In this document: piece by piece, positions 10,288 to 21,933 of the stretch
Layout of the letters: each line of letters opens with the position of its first letter
Numbering within the stretch: the first letter of the stretch is position 1
Source: Porphyra umbilicalis
Lineage: Eukaryota > Rhodophyta > Bangiophyceae > Bangiales > Bangiaceae
Length of the DNA stretch: 64,000 nt
NCBI GenBank assembly: GCA_002049455.2
Contig: KV918869.1
Coordinates: 159,250 to 223,249, forward strand
Direction of reading: 5' to 3'
Notes under the pieces: model-generated
What the model was told of the DNA's origin: nothing
What the model saw: the letters and a program-made list of their open reading frames with translations, nothing else
The model's database searches: none
Translations under genes and position numbers: made by a program

Positions 10288-11655
10288 ATGTCGGACTACG
10301 GCCGCCTTAGCGGCCCACGGTTCGCGCAGCTGGACGACGATTACAAGGTGTGGGCGGCGTCCCAGCGTGCGCAGCTCAAGAAAGAGAAGCTGTGGACGGC
10401 CGTCGTGACGGACCGCCCTGCTTCTGGTTCGGACGACAAGAAGTCCGACCCGGTGGTCGAAGCGTGGGACGCCATGAACGAGGCGGCGCTGGCGACCATC
10501 CAGATGTCGGTCAAGCCCGTGCATCTCAACACGGTCACGTCGGTTGACACGGCCAAGAAGGCGTGGGACGCGCTCAAGGTCATGTTCGAGGCACGTGACA
10601 ATGCGCAGCTGCTGCGGCTCATAGACGAGCTGAGCAGCCTGAAGAAGGGCGACGACGAAAACATCATCAAGTTTGCGTCGCGCGCCAAGATGATCCGGGA
10701 CGAGCTTGCCATGCTCGGAAACCCGGTGGACGACAACACGCTCGCACTGCGTGTCTTGTCGGGGCTTCCGTCAGAGTACGGGATGCTCAGGACGGTCTTG
10801 GAGAACAAGGACACCAAGCTCGTCATGTCGGACGTGACGGCTAAGCTGCTGCAAGTGGAGCAGCGGAGCATTACCGTCGCCGCGTCGAAGCCTTCTGGCA
10901 GTGTCAAGTCACAAGCCTTTGCGGCAGCGGCGCACAAGAAGTCGTCTGACAAGAAGTCGATCGTGTGCTTCTACTGCAACAAGAAAGGGCACATGCAGCG
11001 CGACTGCTACAAGAAGAAGGCGGACGAGGCCAAGGGCAAGGGCAAGCCCGGCGGTGGTGGTCGTGAAGGCGGCCACGGCGGCGGGCCCCACGCGGGTGCC
11101 GCTCTGGCCTACACTGCTTCCACCGGCAATGCCGGGAGCAGCAAGGCTCACGGGAGCACACGCGGGTTATCAACCTGGGTGCTTGACTCTGGCGCAACCA
11201 ACCACATGGCCGCCGGGGATAAAGGCTTCACCGTCCGGACGGCGGGAAGCGGGGCCGAGGTCACCTTGGCCAACGGCGAAAAGGTGCCCATCAAGGGGCA
11301 CGGCCACGTCTCAATGGACGTTGGCAAAGGAAACACCAAGACGCGCATGGTTCTTTGGGATGCTATGCTCGTTCCGGACCTGACTAGCAACCTGCTGTCG
11401 GTTCGAGCAGTCGACCGCAATCGAGGTGCGGTGGTGTTTGTCGACGACGCCTGCTACATTCTTAGCGACGGGGATGCTGTACGCTTGAGCGGGGTGCTCG
11501 ACAAGGCGTCGGTGGTCGGCAAGGTGAACGACCTGGAGCAGTATGTGCTCAAGGTGACGCCAGTCCAGGCGTCAGCTAACGCGTCATCCACGCGCATAGC
11601 TGGGAGGGCGGAGCTGTGGCACCGTCGGTTCAACCACTTGGGGTTGGAGAACCTC
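10288..11655 (+). pseudogene. gag-pol: Copia-1 gag and protease
   Basis: The start chosen is ATG 10288 (MSDYGRLSGPRFAQL), because copia-2 has the aligned ATG at 33021 and upstream sequence is not shared as protein. The Gag segment resembles the UBN2/Ty1-copia Gag family (KPVHLNTVTSVDTAKKAWDA). A CCHC zinc knuckle reads CFYCNKKGHMQRDC. The protease motif is WVLDSGATNHM, and the GAG-pre-integrase motif is LWHRRFNHLGLENL. At about 11656 four bases present in copia-2 (AAGC) are missing, shifting the frame before the integrase. Confidence 0.9.
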
Positions 11656-13835
11656 GGGCGGCCACTATGGTCGACGGCATGCCGTCGTCAGTGGCAGACG
11701 CCAAGCGCGTCATTGGCACTGTGTGTGTGCCGTGTGTGGACGGCAAGATGGTTCAGGCGCCGAGCCCCCGCTCGTCGACAGCGACGACCAAGTGCGAACT
11801 GGTGCACACCGACATTGGTGGCCCACTCACTGAGTCGCTGGGTGGTTCCATCTACTTTATGACGGCGCTGGAGGACTCCACGGGGTTCATCACGGCTACG
11901 CCTATCAAGAAAAAAGGGATGGCACCGGACGTGCTCAAGACGCGTATCAAGCAGCTTGAGACGCTGACGGGGGTCAAGGTCAAGCGCGTCCGTCATGACG
12001 GTGCCAAGGAGTACGTCACCAACGACCTCAAGGCGTGGTACGAGGACAAGGGCATCACGTCGGAGATGACGGCGCCGTACAAGTCACAGCAGAACGGTAA
12101 AGCGGAGCGGGTGAACCGCACGCTGATGGAGCGCGTGCGTGCTGCTCTGCTCGATGCCGGGGCGGAGGAGGAGCTGTGGGCTGAGGCGTTGGCCTCCGTC
12201 GTCCATGTGCTCAACCGGTCCCCCAAAGCGGGGCTGGACGTGACACCGCTGGAAGCTCTAACGGGTCGACGCCCCAACGTCGCGGGATTCCGCGTTTGGG
12301 GGAGTCGGGCGTGGGCGCTCAAGCCCAAGAAGCAGCAACGCAAGCTGGAGCCAAGGACCGACGTCAGCCGCTTTGTCGGCTACACGGTCGGTAACAAGGC
12401 CTACCGCATCCTCGACGACGAGACGAACCAAGTCTTCGAGCGTCGAGACGTGCTGATGGAGGAGGACCCGGCTAAGGTCAAGGCGTCGGCAGTCGGGTCA
12501 AGCGCTGGTCCCCGACTGACGGCGGGAAATGACGGCGGCAAGGATGACGCCACGGAAGGGGCAATGGACATGCTCGACGCTGAACGCGGGCGAGAGGACG
12601 AGTACGCCCCCGACGACACCTCTGACAGCGACGAAGAAGTCGGTCCTCCCTCCCTTGCTGAAGATAGCGGGGAGGACGTCGAGGATTGCTCCGATGGCTC
12701 GACACCGGCGGGCGGTCAAGGACCTGCTACCTGTGACAGCGCAGCACCTGGGCCTCGTCGCTCAAAGCGAAAGCCAGCTCCCAAGGTAACATGGTGGGAG
12801 AAGGAGCCCAAGGCGTACTTGGCAAGCGGTACAAAGAGTGCGGCTGAGTCGGGCTGCGACCTACACAAGCCCCCGGCAAGCGAGAAAGAGGCACGTGCTC
12901 GTTCTGATTGGCCGCGTTGGAAGCAGGCCATCAAGGAGGAGGTGGCAGCGCACAAGAAGCTTGGCACCTGGTCCAAGATTAAGGTGAACAACAAGAAGCA
13001 CAAGGCCATCAAGACGCGTTTTGTGTTCGACATCAAACACGACGCGGAGGGCAAGATGACGCGCTACAAGGCTCGCCTCGTGGCCCAAGGTTTCAACCAA
13101 GTGCCGGGGCGGGACTTTGACGAGACGTGCGCGCCTGTGCCCAGCGCGACTACCACACGGGCCCTCTTTGCTGTGGCTGCAGCCTCGGGCTGGGAGGTTC
13201 ACCATGTCGACGTCAAGACAGCCTTCCTCAACGCCAAGATGGACAAGGAGATGTACATCAAACTCCCCGACGGTATCGAGCCGGAGTACGTGGAGGAGAT
13301 GTGTCGGCTTAACCTGGCGCTCTACGGGACAAAGCAGGCTGGGCGGCTGTGGGGCATCAAGCGCGACAAGGAGCTCAAGGAGATCGGTGCACTGCGATCC
13401 AAGGTAGACCCGTGCCTCTACGAGTGGTGCCACCCTGTGCATGGGCGCGTCTTCATCCTCGTGTACGTCGACGACCTTATCGTGGCGGGCGAGAAGCTGT
13501 CTGGAGTTGCTGCCGTCAAGCGCTCTGTGTCGGCAAAGTTCGAAGTACGTGACATGGGGGAGGTTAACGACTTCATTGGCATGAAGGTCATGCGTGACCG
13601 TGAGTCAAAGACGCTCACTCTGAGCAACCCGGGGCACACGGTGACGCTGCTGGAGGCGTTTGGAATGGAGACCTCCACCCCGAACAAGGCACCAATGGCG
13701 TCAGGGGTCAAGCTGACTAAGACGGGCGAGGACCTGCTGCCGGAGGGTAACCGGTACGCCGAGTTGGTCGGCTCCCTCCTCTACCTGTCCACCACGACAA
13801 GGCCGGACATCGCCTTTGCCGTGGGGGTGCTGTAG
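11656..13835 (+). pseudogene. pol: Copia-1 integrase and reverse transcriptase
   Basis: The DDE integrase core shows the first D in LVHTDIGGP, the second in VRHDGAKEYV and the E in NGKAERVNRTL. The RT core has RYKARLVAQGF, VDVKTAFLNA, LALYGTKQAG and the catalytic YVDD in ILVYVDDLIV. The frame ends at TAG 13833-13835, inside the conserved segment leading into RNase H, where copia-3 reads TCG. The Asp/Glu-rich linker between integrase and RT is typical of copia elements. Confidence 0.9.
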
Positions 13836-14462
13836 CGCTTCATGTTGTGCCCTGAGCAGGACCACATGCGCGCAGCAAAGGGGGTATTGCGCTACCTGCG
13901 CGGGACAACCCGCCTTGGAGTGGTCTACGGCGGCAGCGAGCCGCTGCAGGGGTTTGTCGACGCCGACTGGGCGGGCGACGTTGACGGCCGTCGGTCGACG
14001 ACAGGCTTCGTCTTCACCCTCAATGGCTGGCCCATCGCGTGGGCAAGCAAACGCCAGTCGACGGTGGCAACCTCGACGGCCGAAGCGGAGTACGTGGCCG
14101 CCGCGATGGCAACCAAGGAGGCGCTGTGGCTACGCAAGCTGCTGTCAGCGCTGGAGGTCGATGGCGGGGCCGTGCCGATGGGGGAAGACAACCAGGCTTG
14201 CCTCGCCTTGGTCAACAACCCCGAAGCCACCGGGCGTACCAAGCACGTGGACGTCGCGTACCATATGGTGCGTGACTACGTGGCGCGCGGGGAGGTGACG
14301 TTCTACTTCCTCCCTAGCGTGGACATGCCGGCAGATGGGCTGACGAAGCCGCTGCCGGCCCCGGCGTTCATCCTGTTTCGCCGCGTCATCGGCGTTGGCT
14401 CGGATCTGGGCACCTTGGGGCTTGGCGCTACGCCGGCCCCACGTCCTGTTTCCACGTGCTGA
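13836..14462 (+). pseudogene. pol: Copia-1 RNase H
   Basis: This continues in the same frame after TAG 13833-13835. RNase H motifs are GFVDADWAGD, STAEAEYVAA, MGEDNQACL and RTKHVDVAYH, followed by the terminal PADGLTKPLP. The natural stop is TGA 14460-14462. The segment has no further stop or shift, so the TAG is the only break between RT and RNase H. Confidence 0.9.
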
Positions 14463-14549
14463 GCCCCTCCGTGGTCGGCGGAGGTCTGTGGCGGAGCCAC
14501 ACAGGTGACAGGCCGCGTGCCCTTTGCGTTTGGCATCGGCTTTGCGGCG

Positions 14550-14885
14550 GTTTGGGCCGGTTGTGGTGGCCGGACGGTCCGCTGGGGTATGTCATGTTGC
14601 TGTGCGAGTCGGCGGTGGTCGACTGAGCCCCTTTTCTGTTTTGCACTAACGGCGATTTTTTCTAGTGGATGGTATCGTTACCGTCCCGAAGAAAAATTGC
14701 GCGGAGTGCTTGGGGCGGTTTGGGCCGGTTGTGGTGGCCGGACGGTCGGCTGCGGTATGTCATGTTGCTGTGCGAGTCGGCGGTGGTCGACTGAGCCCCT
14801 TTTGTTTTTTTCACTAACGGCGATTTTTTCTTGTGGACGGTAACGGTACCGTCCCGAAGAAAAATCGCGCAGAGTGCTTGGGACG
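14550..14885 (+). repeat. 168-bp tandem duplication in the copia-1 3' region
   Basis: Two units of 168 bp (14550-14717 and 14718-14885) lie between the RNase H stop and the 3' LTR. Each contains GTTTGGGCCGGTTGTGGTGG near its start and a short palindrome related to GGTATCGATACC near its end. No open frame continues through them. Confidence 0.85.
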
Positions 14886-14941
14886 GTATCGATACCGTCC
14901 GTTCCGGTGCACTTACATTAACTCCAATGGAATTGGGAGAG

Positions 14942-15363
14942 TGTTGAGCTCTGCTCGGGAATTCCATTGGAGCTATACTTACACGCGGGCTCTTGGTGCC
15001 TCAAGCTCGTGTACTTGTTGGCATTTCATTGTTGTATGACTTGTACTTGTTTGTACTTGATTTGTGTATCTCTTGGTGAGCCCCCTCCCTTCTTGTGGTG
15101 AGCTCGGGGAGATTGTGCGTGGCGTGGTGACTGGATTGTGCGGCGGTGGGCGGCTTAGCACAGGGGAGGTGCATGCTCCGCTTTGGGAGGTGCGCCGCAG
15201 GCCCTGCACACGCGGAGAGTGGAACTGCCTGGGGAAGCACTGAGAGGGGGTCTTCCCTGCGACTGGCAGAGGGGTCGCCTGGGGTATATCAGGCGGTCCT
15301 AGTGGGCCCAAGACCGCCATCCAAGTAAACCAACGCATCCACCTATCTACCTCCCGCTTCACA
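14942..15363 (+). repeat. Copia-1 3' LTR
   Basis: It matches 9709-10130 at every position I compared and is preceded by the purine-rich AATTGGGAGAG (14931-14941), a likely polypurine tract. The second TCCGC duplication follows at once, and gypsy A RT coding resumes. Confidence 0.95.
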
Positions 15364-17041
15364 TCCGCCTTCCCTTCGGTCTGTTTAATGCCCCGGCGAC
15401 CTTCCAACGGGCCATCGACATGATACTCGGGGGACTCCAGGGGAAGAGCTGCCTCGTGAACCTTGAAGACATCATCGTCTTCTCGCAGTCGGCGGGGGAA
15501 CACGTGGAACACCTCCGGGAGGTCTTCACGGCGCTGTGCGGCGTGGGTGTCTCCCTGAAGGCCAAGAAGTGCCACATGTTCCAAAATGAGGTGGAGTATT
15601 TGGGCCATATCGTGGGACGGGGGGAGCTGAAGGTACAAGACAAGAAAATCGGCGGACTCAAGGAGGTGTCTCCCCCGCGGTGCAAGAAGGACCTACGTAG
15701 CTTCCTCGGGATGTGTAACGTCTATCGGAGGTTCGTTAAGGACTACGCCTAAGTGCCGCGGCCGTTGGCCGCCATGAAGAGTTCCAAGAGGCCCGACCGG
15801 TGGGACATGCTGTCCGACGAGGCCCTGCGGGCATTCGAAGAACTCAAGAGGCGACTCACGGAGGCCCCCATCCTGGCCCTACCGCGGCGACAAGGGACCT
15901 TCACGTTGGACACGGACGCAAGCGCGGGGCAGGTCGGCGTGGTCCTTCTACAAGACCAACCCGACCAATCCACGCGGCCCGCTGGCTATTGGAGCCGCTA
16001 GTTCAACGCGACGGAGCGGAAAAACAGCACGACGGAGCGGGAGTGCCTCGCGGTGGTGTGGGCGTCCCTGCTCCTCCGCCCCTTCTTCGAAGGGACCCGC
16101 TTCACGGTACGCACGGACCACGCGGCACTCAAGTGGATGCTGCATATGGACGGGGCCCACGGGAGGCTGATGCGGTGGCGGTTGCGGCTGGTGGAGTTCA
16201 ACTACGTGGTACAGACACGGCCCGGGGCGTCACACCACGCGGTGGACACGATGTCACGCATCTCAACACCCGCGGGAGACAAGGGGGCGATACCCGACGC
16301 GGTGCCGTTTCTGGCTTTGCCCAACTCGTCGGCCGCGTGGCAGTTGCCGCCGGAGACTAAGGGGAGACTCCAAGCCCCCCTGACGCTCGCCGAGCTCTTC
16401 GAGGGGCAGGCGGAGGATGGTCGGTGCAAGGAGGTCCGCGCGGCATTGGACGGCAACGACAAGTCGCGGTTCCACGACGACCCGAATGGCCTGCTGGTGC
16501 GCACGGCGCTGTTGGATGGGGCCGCGCAAGTCTACGTGCCGACCCACATGCGCTACGGGGTGATGATGCGGGAGCACTACCCTCCGCGAGCCGGGCACCC
16601 GGGGGCGAAGAAGATGTACACGTCGATGCGACGGTGGTTTTATTGGGAATCAATGGTGGTGGACGTCTACGCCTTCGTGGCCAACTGCACGCAGTGCGCG
16701 AGGAACGGCGTCGGCAAGCGACGCAAGACAAACTACCTCAATACCTTTCCCCCGACGAAGCCACTGCCGGATCTGTGTATGGACCTGCTCGGCCCGCTCC
16801 TTCGGACGGCGGCGGGAAACGAACACCTGTTGGTCATCGTGGATCGCTTCATCAAGATGACGCGGGCCATCTTCCTCCAGAGGATTGACGCGGAGACCAT
16901 CGCGGCAGCCTTTTTTGACAACCGGGTGGCGGCGTCCGGACCCCCGGCGACGTTGTTATCGGACAATGGCCCCCAGTTCCGCTCCACGTTCTTCCACGGG
17001 GTTTGCTCGCTCCTCGGGATCCCCAACCGGTACTACACGAC
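15364..17041 (+). pseudogene. pol: Gypsy copy A RT C-terminal half, RNase H and integrase core
   Basis: RT resumes at IRLPFGLFNAPATFQRAID. The position of the usual YLDD active site reads NLED (in CLVNLEDIIVFS). RNase H shows LDTDASAGQVG and STTERECLAV. The integrase zinc finger (HMRYG, REHYPPRAGH, CTQC) and the first two catalytic residues (VIVDRF, LLSDNGPQF) follow. TAA 15750-15752 (CAA in copy B) and TAG 15999-16001 (TTC in B) interrupt it. A hAT-type element begins at 17042 just before the third catalytic residue. Confidence 0.9.
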
Positions 17042-19386
17042 CAGGGCCTGAGGTGGATGAAGTAGAGCCAGACATATCCGCACATTATACTCGTAATAAT
17101 CCATAATCCATGCCGCAGCCGCGTATCCATATCGTACTCTGTTCATTTACCGCCGGACATACTGAGCCTGAATGACTCTCCAAAGGCCGGATATAATATA
17201 ATCTCAATCGAATTTCCACCTTGCCTGATCCGGCTCACATATTCTGCGCCGCAGTGCTGGCGCGTTGGGATGCCTCCCCACCCTGTTCAACCGCCATCAT
17301 CTGGCAGTGCCAAGCGGCGATCTTGCCGGAAAACTCCCGAACGGTTCTGTCCCGTGTCTGAAACGGCTTGCCTTATTGTCAACGGCCCGCGCGAGATTCC
17401 GAACGGGCACCCCCGGGTGAGCACACCAGATTTTCAACGATCCCTACTGACGAGGACCGCTGCACTATCCAATTAAAATCCAACAACCAAATGGTACTTG
17501 ACGGCGGTTCATCGCGACTAGGGTTGTGCATCAGAGAATCTCCACCAATGGAGCCAACCGTCCAACCCAACGGCCACGTGTGCACAACGTGTGGTGCTGT
17601 CGCTGGCTCTCCAAACGCAGGGCCAAAACTAAGCAGATCACGTCTCAAACTTGGGCTCGTCTCGACGTCTCTGGCGGTGGGCCTCATTTGTGGCACGCCA
17701 GTATTCCCACAGATGCACTTCAGAGAATCTCCATGACTGCCAGATCGTCTCGCAACTGTCTGCAAGCCACGGGTCACGCTTTCCATTGGCTTTCGTGGTT
17801 CGAACAGGGAGCCAGGGGTTGGCCAAACGACTCGGGGCGTCTCGAAACAGGCCTGTTTGGAGTGGCGCTGCCGTTCAAGCTCCAAAAGAAGGGCGATCCC
17901 GCGAGGCCACCACGAGATGCACTAAGGGATTAGAAAATGTGAACCGGTCTATTTTTGGGCCATCACAGCCCCGTCACACCCGAGTTTTGGAGCGGATCCC
18001 AGCCACCAGTGCTCCAACCGTCCAAACGGCCAAACGGTGCCACGTTTGGCTCTTTGGACGGTTGGAGCCATTGGTGGAGACGCTCTCACGCCCCTTTTTG
18101 GGTGGCGGGGTGGGCGATGCACGCCTGATCACGCCCTTCTGCACGCCCCCAACATTGGCACGCCCCTCTTCACGCCCCCAATGTAGCCCCCATGTTTTGA
18201 CACTTACTTGATAGGCGATTCAAAGTACCCAATATTCTTGCAATTTGGATGCTTCAAAGGACAACAAAAATGCCAGAAAACACGCGATACACTCTCTTGG
18301 CCTCTGCCACTCTGCGTCAAAGATGCATTGCGGCATCACTGGACGTCAGCTCGCCTGGCCTCCTCCGGCTGCCCCACCGCCCGCAGTCCCACCCATCTCA
18401 CCGCGCACAAAGCCAGAGCAGATGGTCATCAAATCATTCTCGGTCATGGCCGCGGGGGCGTCCTCGTCGCCGGGACGACCAACAACCTGTCCAGGGACGC
18501 CGGAGCCAGCCGTGGCGCAACGGGCGACCTCCTCGTTCAGAAGGCGCGTAGCGCGCCGCCGGCGCCCCCTCCATCACTGCCGTCGGCCTGGTCGTGGCTG
18601 GCGCGCGATGCGCCGCATTCAACGTCCTCATTGGCGCCTGTGTCGAGGAGCCCCTCTGCGTCCTCCCTGGCTGATGACAGCAGATGGCCGTTGCTGTGCC
18701 CATCCCGCACAGATGGCGCCCGCGCATCATAGCGTCGAGCACCTTGTTTGTGGGCACAAGACGGAAAACTTTTCCCCACGCCTCATAGCGTCGAGCACCG
18801 TGTTTGTGGACGCTCGACGGTGCAGTAAGACACCGCGCCCTAAATAAGTAACGAAGGTGGCACGGAACTGCACCGAAAAATAACCAATGGACTGGCGCAC
18901 CAAGAGCGCATTTGATATTATCTACTTTTATTTCAAGCACGCCCGAACCTCGCTCCGAAAATTCTGGGCGTGCAGGGCGTGACACGCCCAAAACACGTGA
19001 AACTGCACGCCCCAGGCGTGCAATCTAGCACGCCCCGGGCGTTTTGCGCAACCCTAATCGCGACAAACGCTTGTGAAAAGACACGAGTATGTAAATAGCA
19101 AGTAAGAATGTACCTGGAGAGATGTCTCCTTTCATTTCATTTCGATACAATTTCAGTCTCGTTCCAGATCCATCATCCAAGAGAATATATTCAATCTGTC
19201 TACCCTAACTACATCCAAAATCCTACTAATTGAATATTCGACTAAAATATTGATCCTGACTCGGCCCGTCCCCGCAAGATCTGATTTTGGATATATGACC
19301 TCGTCAAATACTCTATCCAGAGTGCATGTAAGGGGATGTGGATTATATCCTAATGCAACCAAACGTGCCTGATTCCAAAGCCCCTG
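17042..19386. mobile_element. hAT-type non-autonomous element in gypsy A integrase
   Basis: It begins CAGGGCCTGAGG and ends AAAGCCCCTG, flanked by the exact 8-bp duplication TACACGAC (17034-17041 and 19387-19394). Short CAGGG-type termini with 8-bp duplications are the mark of hAT elements. There is no transposase inside. Without the nested insertion at 17519-19056 it would be about 800 bp, like the other family members here. Subterminal ATATCCGCACA-type motifs recur near both ends. Confidence 0.85.
17519..19056. mobile_element. Second hAT-type element nested in the first
   Basis: It starts TAGGGTTGTGCA and ends TGCGCAACCCTA (one mismatch in the inverted repeat) with the exact 8-bp duplication ATCGCGAC (17511-17518 and 19057-19064). 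The 1538-bp interior has no transposase. It contains a 50-60-bp hairpin around 18010-18070 (CTCCAACCGTCCAAA paired with TTTGGACGGTTGGAG), many CACGCCC motifs, and a 58-bp tandem pair near 18724-18840. Confidence 0.85.
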
Positions 19387-20402
19387 TACACGACGTACCA
19401 CCCGCAGACGAATGGCCAAGTGGAAAGGTACAAGCGTACCATCGTGGGGTAGCTGCGGACGTCCGTCGAGGACCACCATGACCGATGGGACGAGCTTGTG
19501 TCGATGCTGACGTTGGCCTACAACAGTCGACCGCAGCAGAGCACCGGGGTGGCTCTTCTCGAGTTCGTCTCCCCCGAGCGGGTACGGAGTCTCTCCGTGG
19601 AACGCCTCGTCGGCTCCCCGGCATCCGAGGAGACGGACGGCAGCCCACAAGTGGTCCGCGAGGGCATCCGAGCGTGGCTGCGGAGCCTAAACCAGAAGGT
19701 GCGGAAGTCCCTCACGCTGGCACAGCTGCGGTACAAGAGGAGTCACGACGCCCTCGTACGACTGGTCAACAAGGACGTACACTCGGGGGACTGGGTGTTC
19801 GTCGATGGCCACGCGCGAACCAAGTATAAGCTCGGGACCCGCGCGGCCGGGCCGTACACGGTGTTGTCCCGCGGAGATCGCACTTTCTCGTTGGACATCG
19901 GTGGGTACCCTGAGACGGTGAGCAGTGACCACGTGACCGCGGCGCCGGGCCCGCCGGGGGATCCAAAGACGCTTCTGCAGAACCTCAGGGTCCCCAAGAC
20001 ATCGTGGTCCCCGATGGGCATCAACACACCGGCAAGGAGTTCGTGTTGGAGGCCTTCGTGGGCCATGAAGTCGTTGACGATGGGACGCTACGCCTGTGGA
20101 CCCGCTGGTGGGAATACCACCCCGAGGAGGACACTCTCGAGTTGGCCAGTCTATTTGACCTACGTCAGATGCACCAGTACATGCGACGTGTGGGCCTACG
20201 AGTCGAAGAAGCCGGGTCGGTCGTCGACTTCCTCGCCTCGGACAATGTCCATGCGGGACACGTGGGTTTTAAGTTCCAAATCGTGGTCGATCTTCGTTTA
20301 CCACACGGTCCCGGTCGGAGCCACGTGGCCGTGGTGGTGACCATTACTGTCGAGCGGCGGGATCGTGGCCCTCCCCGTGGCCGCGCCGTCGGGCAGAATT
20401 GA
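19387..20402 (+). pseudogene. pol: Gypsy copy A integrase C-terminus and chromodomain
   Basis: After the hAT insertion the integrase continues with the third catalytic residue in NGQVERYKRTI. TAG at about 19449 replaces CAG of copy B. A GPY/F-type module follows (AGPYTVLSRGDRTFSL). A one-base deletion near 19985 shifts the frame before a chromodomain-like segment, LWTRWWEYHPEEDTLELAS, whose aromatic spacing fits a chromodomain. A C-terminal chromodomain places the element among chromoviruses, where it tethers integration to marked chromatin. Confidence 0.85.
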
Positions 20403-20691
20403 TCGGGCATAGTGGACGTGTCCTGAGGAAGCGGATCGGGCGGGCTGGCCCGTGCGGATCTGTCAGGAGGCGGATCGCAAGGTGGGATCGGAATTCGGTT
20501 CGGGGTACAAGGGGCGCTCTCGTGTGGAGTATGAAAATGACCTACGAGGGGTTTACTGGTCGCTGACGTGCCGACCGGCACCGTCGACGCAACGACACCT
20601 TCTACACTCTGAGCTTCTACAACCCCGTGGGGTAGTCCCCTCTCTCCCGTCATGCTTCATCCTCCCCTTGCTCAGCGGCGCCTCGAGGCGG

Positions 20692-21326
20692 GCCCACTCG
20701 ATACGGAGGATGGCCCACGGGGTATGCCGCCTCGCGTGGAGGTCGTCCTTCGTGTCCGCGGGGACCCACGGGAGTTCCGCCATGCTGCCGTATGGTAAAT
20801 CCACCCCGTAGCACCACGCGGAGCTCGGCAGGTTCAAGCGCGAGCGGGTCGCCGTGGCACAACTTAGGTACTCAGCTCCATGACGGGCTACGACGTGGCC
20901 TGTGAGCCCGCCCCGGTGATGGTTGCGGGCGGTCGTCGACTGGACCATCGCGGGGTCTTCCTTGTCGGACGCCCCGATGAACGGGGGAGACGATAAGGTG
21001 TAGGCGAAGGTCGGCACCAACGGTGGGTCCGCGGAAGGGTCATCCATGAAGCCGACGTAAGAACGGCGGTACCCCACCTCGCGGCTACGCCGAACCACGG
21101 TGATCGACGAGGCTCGGTCATCAAGAGACGGTACGCCGGCGTGAGGCTTGGCGGCAGTCTGCTTGGCGAACGGGTTGTCGGGGCGCACCGAGTCGATGCC
21201 CAGGAACGACGCGTGGGCCAGCGTGTCCGCTTCGCCCATGCGGGCCTCCTCGCGCTCTCACGCCGGCGCCCACGTCGTCGGGTTGGGCAACACGGGTAGG
21301 GGGCCCACGGCGGTCGAGGATGCCAT
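20692..21326 (-). pseudogene. Remnant of the gypsy antisense ORF (copy A)
   Basis: On the strand opposite to gag-pol, this matches codons of the intact 544-codon frame at 49017-50651. It has the same ATG position (21326), a TGA at 21258-21260 and then about 180 codons of alignable protein such as DRASSITVVRRSREVGYRRS. Homology ends near 20692, and the C-terminal two thirds are deleted. In a 37-codon block, 10 of 14 base differences from copy B lie at third codon positions. The function is unknown. Confidence 0.65.
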
Positions 21327-21933
21327 CTCATCCCATTGTCGGCCACCGCGGAGGACGACGCAGACGCGGACACCTTGTGGTCGGGCGGCCGCCGGGTACT
21401 CGGTCCGACAAGAGTGGTGGGGGCAACCGCGTGGTGGAGGAGGGGGGGGGGGCGTGGGAACCCCCAACGGCCGGCAGAAGCAAGAAGCAAGAAGCGACGG
21501 GCACCATGGGGGGGGCAGTGGACGGCACGTCGTGGAGTGGGAGGAGGAACGAGTCGGCGAACACAGCGTCGCAACCAGCGCGGATGCGTGACGTCGCGGG
21601 TTGGTGTGGAGGGGCCGCGGAGTTGCACGTGATGGAGGGGGGTAAGACCGGGGTGTGCGTGTGGGCCCACGGGGGGGGGGTGGTGCCAACGTGCGTCACG
21701 AGGGGTATTGGGGCCGCGAGACACCGGTGCATCTCGCACGCCACGCCACGCCGGTGGGGCGGGGGGCAGATCCCGTCCGCGGACCGACCTCGACAATCTC
21801 TCTGGAGAGGGGATCGGGGGGAGGGGGGGTGGCGGTTGTGGCCGACACGCGGCCAGGGGGCCGGGCCGGAACCCCCTCCTCAGAGTTCGTCGCGGGACGG
21901 GCACGGACGCCACGTCACGCGACGAGTGGGCTG
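21327..21933 (+). other. Gypsy copy A region between antisense ORF and 3' LTR
   Basis: This G-rich segment is shared with copy B (50652-51137 and 52102-52162) and ends in the purine-rich GAGTGGGCTG before the LTR. On the minus strand it is Pro/His-rich and open in parts, which could be an N-terminal extension or a leader of the antisense frame. It has no recognised domain. Confidence 0.5.

Larger units (their letters stand above)
9709..15363 (+). mobile_element. Copia-1: complete Ty1/copia element inserted in gypsy A
   Basis: The 5655-bp element has 422-bp LTRs that begin TGTTGAG and end TTCACA, and it is flanked by the 5-bp target duplication TCCGC (9704-9708 and 15364-15368). The order gag, protease, integrase, RT, RNase H is that of Pseudoviridae. 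It lies in the RT region of gypsy copy A in the same orientation. Coding is broken by a 4-bp deletion and one in-frame TAG even though the LTRs look identical. Confidence 0.95.
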
